DNA of 8,967 bases. It comes from J054 sp964613615. GTDB taxonomy: Bacteria; Pseudomonadota; Gammaproteobacteria; Steroidobacterales; GCA-2729495. How positions within the stretch are numbered: the first letter of the stretch is position 1; the number at the start of each line of letters is the position of its first letter. The position numbers and the translations under genes were made by a program. Of this stretch, positions 5,776 through 8,967 are shown one piece after another. Below the pieces are notes generated by a model that was not told where the DNA came from, did not search any database, and saw only the letters and a list, made by a program, of their open reading frames with translations. Location: positions 1 to 8,967 of the forward strand of contig CAZTIB010000201.1 in assembly GCA_964613615.1 (NCBI GenBank), read 5' to 3'.

Positions 5776-6186
5776 GTTTTTCTCCTTATTCTTCTTAAGC
5801 ACCTGCTGCCGACCACCAAAAACGCCGTTGTAGCCCCGCGCCAAAGAGCGCGTATTCCACAGCAGCATCAGGCCGACCCCTTCAACCACAAGGTAGTATT
5901 GGGGGGGCGCAAAGACACAATAGCAGAGCCGCCGACAGCGCCCAAGCTCGCGTTGTGCTGTGCTGCTGATTTCGTGCTTAAGGTAAGTTTCTATTGACGA
6001 AGAATTAGGAAAATCAATAGGATGCGAAAACAAGATAAAAAGAGCTTGATCGGGAGCACGGGCTTTATGTCACGTGCACAACGCTTCCCGGCAACTGGCG
6101 CCCCTGGCACCGGATAGTGCGTGTCGCACCGGGGCCGGATGCAGAACTTGCTGGGCTGTTGCTCCCGGTCAGATCAAGCCCAAACA
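5776..6186. other. Divergent intergenic region between sorted protein and OmpA genes
   Basis: This 411-bp gap must hold promoters for both neighbours. It contains a G7 run (5901-5907), a small dyad CGCGC/GCGCG (5837-5852), and an AT-rich block at about 5980-6050 with the best promoter-like signals. TGGCAC at 6105-6110 is followed by GTGC, but the -24/-12 spacing for sigma54 is one base too long. No gene is visible. Confidence 0.45.
5988..6023. promoter_or_regulatory. Possible overlapping divergent promoters on a dyad
   Basis: CTATTGA (5991-5997) and TCAATAG (6014-6020) form a 7-bp inverted repeat with a 16-base spacer. Because of this symmetry each strand has a weak -35/-10 pair with an 18-base spacer: TTGACG/TAGGAT on plus (5994-5999, 6018-6023) and TTGATT/TAGAAA on minus (6017-6012, 5993-5988). 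They face the OmpA-family gene and the sorted-protein gene respectively. Untranslated leaders would be about 150-200 bases. Matches are four of six per hexamer or slightly better, so this is tentative. Confidence 0.25.
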
Positions 6187-7746
6187 ATGAAAGAAAAGAC
6201 AGGGACGTCCTTCTTCGTAACACTGGCCATGCTCGCCATGCTCGGTATTGCGCCGGCGAAATCCGATTCCCCGGATGGATGGCGCGTCGAGTTCGATGCA
6301 ATGTACCTGTGGCCACAGAACGCAGACGTCGACGTGGCGACAAAGACCCGCAGCTCAGCTCTCGGCGGTGGCAACTTCACGTCGGCCGAACTGATGGGCA
6401 ATATCGACGTGGGACCGGACGGCGATTTCGCCCCTCGCCTGGAATTCGACTATCGCGAAGGTGAGTGGGGCGCCGGGGTCAACGGCTGGTGGCTGGACGC
6501 GGACGGCTCCGACTCATTCAACCCGCGCAGTGATGCCGTCGGCCCGCCGTTTCCGGATCCGCCAGGCAGAAACCTCGACGGCGTCTTCGTGCCCAGCCTG
6601 TCATCCGTGACCACGAACATCGGCAACCAGGGTTCCTATCAGGACAGCGCCCTGACCGTGCTGGATTTCCAGGCCGACAATGACATCGAGGTCTGGAAGG
6701 TGGATCTCTATGGCCTGCGGGAGCTCGTCGACACACCGGATCGCCAGCTCGATTTCCTGTGGGGCCTGGAACTGGCCGACATGAACAACGATCGCACCGA
6801 CCGGGTGAGCGAGATGCGGCCCAGCGTGAGCGACCCGGGCATCAGCACAAACACCGAGACCGACGTGCAAAAGAGCCGGGCCGACTGGGGTCTCTCCCTC
6901 GGGCCGGTCATTGGCCTGCAGGGGCATCTGAAGCGTGACCGGCATCGCTTCGTGGGTTCACTGATGCAGGGCGTCGTGTATGCGGATGTCGACTATTCGG
7001 CCCGCATTAGCCAATCGACCCGGCAGGACTTTGTGGATGGTACCGTGACCGAGGCCTCCAGCACGCTGGCCGGCTACTCGAGCAGTGATGATGACTGGGT
7101 CCCGGTCACCGAGGTCAAACTGCAGTACCAATACCAGGTGAACGAACAGTTTTCTGTCGGCGCCGGCGGCTTCCTGTCGGTTTGGTGGGATGCGCCGTTG
7201 GCCCCCGAATTTTCTCGCACTCGTGACGACACGATCGCCTTTGTCGGTGTACTGCTGAGTGCGGAATACCGCTTTGGTCGCGGCCGGGAACCTGTCGCAG
7301 CGGTCGCGGCGCCTCCGGTTGCTGAACCCGCGACGCCGCCTGCTGCAGTGAAGCCGGTGCCGTTCACCAGGCAGCTCGCCGTGAGCGCAGAGACGCGGTT
7401 TGGGTTCGACGATGCCGCGCTTGATCCAGAGGCGCGACAGGCGCTGGACGAGCTGGTCGAACAACTATGGGACAAGCGAGAGGTCACTCTCAAGATCTCG
7501 GGGTACACGTGCCGAATCGGACCGAAAGCCTACAACCAGGCGCTCTCCGAGCGTCGGGCGCAAGCTGTTCGACGCTACCTCGAAGATAAAGGCGTGGTCG
7601 CCGAGATGACTGTCCAGGGCTGCGGCGACGCCGATCCGCTCGTTGACTGCCCCGGACTGCTAGGCGCTGCGTTGGTGAAATGCCTGGCCCCCAATCGGCG
7701 CACAGAGATCGATGTCTCCGCCATCGAGGTCATTGTGCCCCAGTAA
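6187..7746 (+). CDS. OmpA-family outer-membrane protein
   Basis: The 519-residue product has a signal peptide (about 1-26, core FVTLAMLAMLGIAPA), an N-terminal beta-barrel-like region (about 30-364), a Pro/Ala linker (about 366-393) and a C-terminal OmpA-like domain (about 397-512). The barrel part shows alternating aromatic strands such as WRVEFDAMYLW (32-42) and ends AEYRFG (359-364). The OmpA part reads YNQALSERRAQAVRRYL (449-465) and NRRTEIDV (503-510), the family signature for binding peptidoglycan. The Asp of the usual G-(H/x)-T-D motif is Cys442 here (SGYTCRIG), while the paired Arg is kept (Arg457). Further cysteines are 479, 488 and 499; the last two sit in a D-C-P-G...K-C-L-A-P insertion known from some proteobacterial OmpA domains and may form a disulfide. 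The ATG at 6187 is chosen for the signal peptide although it lacks a clear ribosome binding site; an ATG at 6139 is the alternative. An intrinsic terminator follows at 7805. Confidence 0.88.
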   Translation: MKEKTGTSFFVTLAMLAMLGIAPAKSDSPDGWRVEFDAMYLWPQNADVDVATKTRSSALGGGNFTSAELMGNIDVGPDGDFAPRLEFDYREGEWGAGVNGWWLDADGSDSFNPRSDAVGPPFPDPPGRNLDGVFVPSLSSVTTNIGNQGSYQDSALTVLDFQADNDIEVWKVDLYGLRELVDTPDRQLDFLWGLELADMNNDRTDRVSEMRPSVSDPGISTNTETDVQKSRADWGLSLGPVIGLQGHLKRDRHRFVGSLMQGVVYADVDYSARISQSTRQDFVDGTVTEASSTLAGYSSSDDDWVPVTEVKLQYQYQVNEQFSVGAGGFLSVWWDAPLAPEFSRTRDDTIAFVGVLLSAEYRFGRGREPVAAVAAPPVAEPATPPAAVKPVPFTRQLAVSAETRFGFDDAALDPEARQALDELVEQLWDKREVTLKISGYTCRIGPKAYNQALSERRAQAVRRYLEDKGVVAEMTVQGCGDADPLVDCPGLLGAALVKCLAPNRRTEIDVSAIEVIVPQ

Positions 7747-7804
7747 CCTGGAGCGCCAGGCAACTCCTGACTGTGATCCGGAATAGCGGCCACGCCAGGC
7801 GCCC

Positions 7805-7828
7805 AAGGCCCCGCAAGGGGCCTTTATT
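7805..7828 (+). terminator. Intrinsic terminator after the OmpA-family gene
   Basis: AAGGCCCC (7805-7812) and GGGGCCTT (7817-7824) form a perfect 8-bp stem closed by a GCAA tetraloop and followed by TATT. It begins 59 bases after the stop codon at 7746. Because the stem starts with AA and ends with TT, it could also work in the other direction, but no gene reads into it from the right. Confidence 0.88.
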
Positions 7829-8060
7829 GTGCTGGGTGACTTAGCCCGGCACGCGCGTGAACGCACCTGGGCATGATCAACAATCAGGAAGTCACCGACA
7901 CGGGTATCTATTTTGCAAATCTGAACGATCCGCAGAGATGGGGAATCGTGTTGAGATACCGATACTGAGAAACGTACTCGTTTACCGGCCCATGGGGCGG
8001 GTAGGCCGTTGCAGCCAGATGCTCGTCCAGGCTCGGTCAGAAGCTGGGCCTCAATATGAT

Positions 8061-8090
8061 TTGTCCACTCGCCTGCGAGGGGTCCATAAT
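8061..8090 (+). promoter_or_regulatory. Sigma70-like promoter with a dyad in the spacer
   Basis: TTGTCC (8061-8066) and CATAAT (8085-8090) are separated by 18 bases, giving a start near 8097 and a leader of about 30 bases before ATG 8127. Inside the spacer, CTCGC (8068-8072) and GCGAG (8075-8079) form an inverted repeat that continues outward as CC/GG after one mismatch. A regulator bound there would sit between the hexamers. Confidence 0.45.
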
Positions 8091-8126
8091 CCGCTCTTGC
8101 CTGGCAGCGAACGTAGGGGTATCTGG

Positions 8127-8855
8127 ATGTTAATCAGGTCTTGTTTGGCGCCTGGATTGCTCATTGCCGCCACGTCGATGCTTATAGCATCAGCGACAGC
8201 GCAGGAATCGACGGAGGCTCCTGGGGCGGAGGTCGCCGAGCACATGCATGAGCACCTGAGCGCGATCAGTGCCATGAAGACTTTCATTATTGCGGGTCAG
8301 CTGGATGGTATGCGTGAACCCGCGGTGTGGATGGAAGAGCACGTAGCGACGCCGGGCCTGCCCGGCGACTGGGAGCCTTACGTGACCCAGATGCGGCGCT
8401 ACGCCGGGGAAGCCGCGTCTGCCAGGCATCTCGTGTTTGCCGCAGCTTCCGTGAGCGAAATGGCGCGCGTCTGCGGTGACTGCCACGAGGCGAATGGCGC
8501 AGAGGTGGGTTTAGGCAACATCGGGTCACCGCCTGCCGACAACCAGGATGTCCGGACGCAGATGCGACGCCATCTGTGGGCGGTTAATCGCATGTGGCAA
8601 GGCCTCATTGGGCCATCAGACAGCGCATGGACCGGGGGTTCGGAAGTCCTCGCCATGGTGCGGGTCAAAGCGTCGGATATCGCCAGGGTTCCGAGCGAGG
8701 AACCGCAGGTCGGCTACCTGATCAAGCGGCTGCGTGAAATCGGTGCAGCCGGCAGTGAGGCAACCTCGCGTGAAACGCGCAGCGTCCTGTATGGCGAGCT
8801 CCTGTCGTTGTGCGCCGATTGCCATACCTGGACGGGCGGCGGTCCCGGCAACTGA
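8127..8855 (+). CDS. Periplasmic diheme c-type cytochrome (two-module)
   Basis: The 242-residue product has a signal peptide (about 1-26, MLIRSCLAPG then a hydrophobic core ending ATA) and two heme c attachment motifs: CGDCH at 116-120 and CADCH at 229-233. Heme attachment places it in the periplasm as an electron carrier. The mature protein looks like two related helical modules, about 38-124 and 143-237. Each begins with M-x-x-H-L-x-A-(I/V)-x-x-M (40-50 and 146-156) and ends with the CxxCH. A helical unit with the heme site at its end is the layout of cytochrome c'/c-556-type bundles, so a duplicated bundle is likely; partner and electron path are unknown. The start at 8127 is chosen because it opens the signal peptide, follows AGGGG by seven bases, and lies just downstream of the promoter at 8061-8090. 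The frame is open back to 7857 but that part is unlike a protein. No maturation gene is nearby. Confidence 0.87.
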   Translation: MLIRSCLAPGLLIAATSMLIASATAQESTEAPGAEVAEHMHEHLSAISAMKTFIIAGQLDGMREPAVWMEEHVATPGLPGDWEPYVTQMRRYAGEAASARHLVFAAASVSEMARVCGDCHEANGAEVGLGNIGSPPADNQDVRTQMRRHLWAVNRMWQGLIGPSDSAWTGGSEVLAMVRVKASDIARVPSEEPQVGYLIKRLREIGAAGSEATSRETRSVLYGELLSLCADCHTWTGGGPGN

Positions 8856-8865
8856 CACGCTCTCG

Positions 8866-8906
8866 GCGGCGCCACTCGCCGCGGGCCAGCCACATTCGTT
8901 GCTGGC
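8866..8906. repeat. Two hairpins between converging gene ends
   Basis: GCGGCG/CGCCGC (8866-8871 and 8877-8882, five-base loop) and GCCAGC/GCTGGC (8885-8890 and 8901-8906) lie just after the cytochrome stop. Neither has a T-tract, so intrinsic termination is uncertain. Their place between two converging ends suggests transcript-end hairpins. Confidence 0.4.
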
Positions 8907-8967
8907 TAGTTAATAACCCGCAGGCTGAAGTCAGCGGTGCCGAGGCGTTCGAAACCGTTCGCCGTGA
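8906..8967 (-). CDS. Possible C-terminus of a minus-strand gene (partial)
   Basis: On the minus strand one frame is open from the window edge to a TAG at 8906-8908, encoding TANGFERLGTADFSLRVIN. The alternation in DFSLRVIN suggests a final beta strand. Only 19 residues are visible, too few to name a family or to exclude a chance frame. It would converge on the cytochrome gene. Confidence 0.35.
   Translation of the reverse strand, partial: TANGFERLGTADFSLRVIN

Larger units (their letters stand above)
7747..8126. other. Intergenic region: terminator, then cytochrome promoter
   Basis: These 380 bases hold the terminator of the OmpA-family gene (7805-7828) and, near the right end, a promoter-like pair (8061-8090) for the cytochrome gene. 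The cytochrome reading frame is open back to 7857, but the extension has no signal peptide or family-like sequence and lies upstream of that promoter. I treat it as non-coding. Confidence 0.55.

Noticed and set aside
5901..5907. G7 run as a phase-variable tract
   Set aside because: It lies about 126 bases upstream of the chosen start of the sorted-protein gene, outside the coding part and the best promoter elements, and seven bases is short for slippage.
6105..6120. Sigma54-like TGGCAC...GTGC upstream of the OmpA-family gene
   Set aside because: The GG-to-GC distance is one base too long and TTGC is not matched.
7857..8126. 90-residue N-terminal extension of the cytochrome
   Set aside because: It has no signal peptide, lies upstream of the promoter-like pair at 8061-8090, and would bury the true signal peptide inside the protein.

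Overview
The window looks like chromosomal DNA of a Gram-negative proteobacterium, most likely a GC-rich, free-living gammaproteobacterium. Five of the six complete recognisable genes start with a Sec-type signal peptide, and a sixth, partial gene starts with a lipoprotein signal. An OmpA-family outer-membrane protein, a periplasmic c-type cytochrome and a VPxPA/PEP-CTERM-type sorted protein are all Gram-negative envelope or exported products. I see no rRNA, tRNA, transposase, integrase, phage gene or CRISPR array. No taxon can be named from the sequence alone.

Layout, left to right. Positions 1-113 (minus) hold the 5' end of a lipoprotein gene. A 431-bp non-coding gap separates it from a divergent exported GH13 alpha-amylase-family glycosidase (545-2362, plus). 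The glycosidase gene runs 48 bp into the 3' end of a convergent DUF2141-like secreted protein (2315-2782, minus). A small four-cysteine secreted protein of unknown function (2954-3376, plus) is divergent from it. Positions 3377-4962 are gene-poor and probably degraded. They hold an orphan C-terminal piece of a 'choice-of-anchor Q'/beta-helix protein (about 3674-4084), several dyads and hairpins, a possible 44-aa ORF (4566-4700), and a compact cassette at 4764-4897 made of a perfect palindrome, a -10-like hexamer and an intrinsic terminator.

Positions 4963-5775 (minus) encode an exported protein ending in a VPVPA-type membrane anchor. It is divergent from an OmpA-family protein (6187-7746, plus), which is followed by a strong intrinsic terminator (7805-7828). 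Next come a sigma70-like promoter with a dyad in its spacer (8061-8090) and a diheme c-type cytochrome built from two related modules (8127-8855, plus). The last 62 bases hold what may be the 3' end of a minus-strand gene.

The genes do not form an operon: directions alternate and each gene appears to have its own start region. The shared theme is export to the envelope or outside (starch or oligosaccharide hydrolysis, outer membrane and peptidoglycan contact, periplasmic electron transfer, surface sorting). No pathway links them from sequence alone. I did not find a convincing new multi-gene system. The most interesting points are the palindrome-promoter-terminator cassette at 4764-4897 (candidate regulated small RNA), changed active or binding residues in the GH13 and OmpA proteins, and the duplicated diheme cytochrome.
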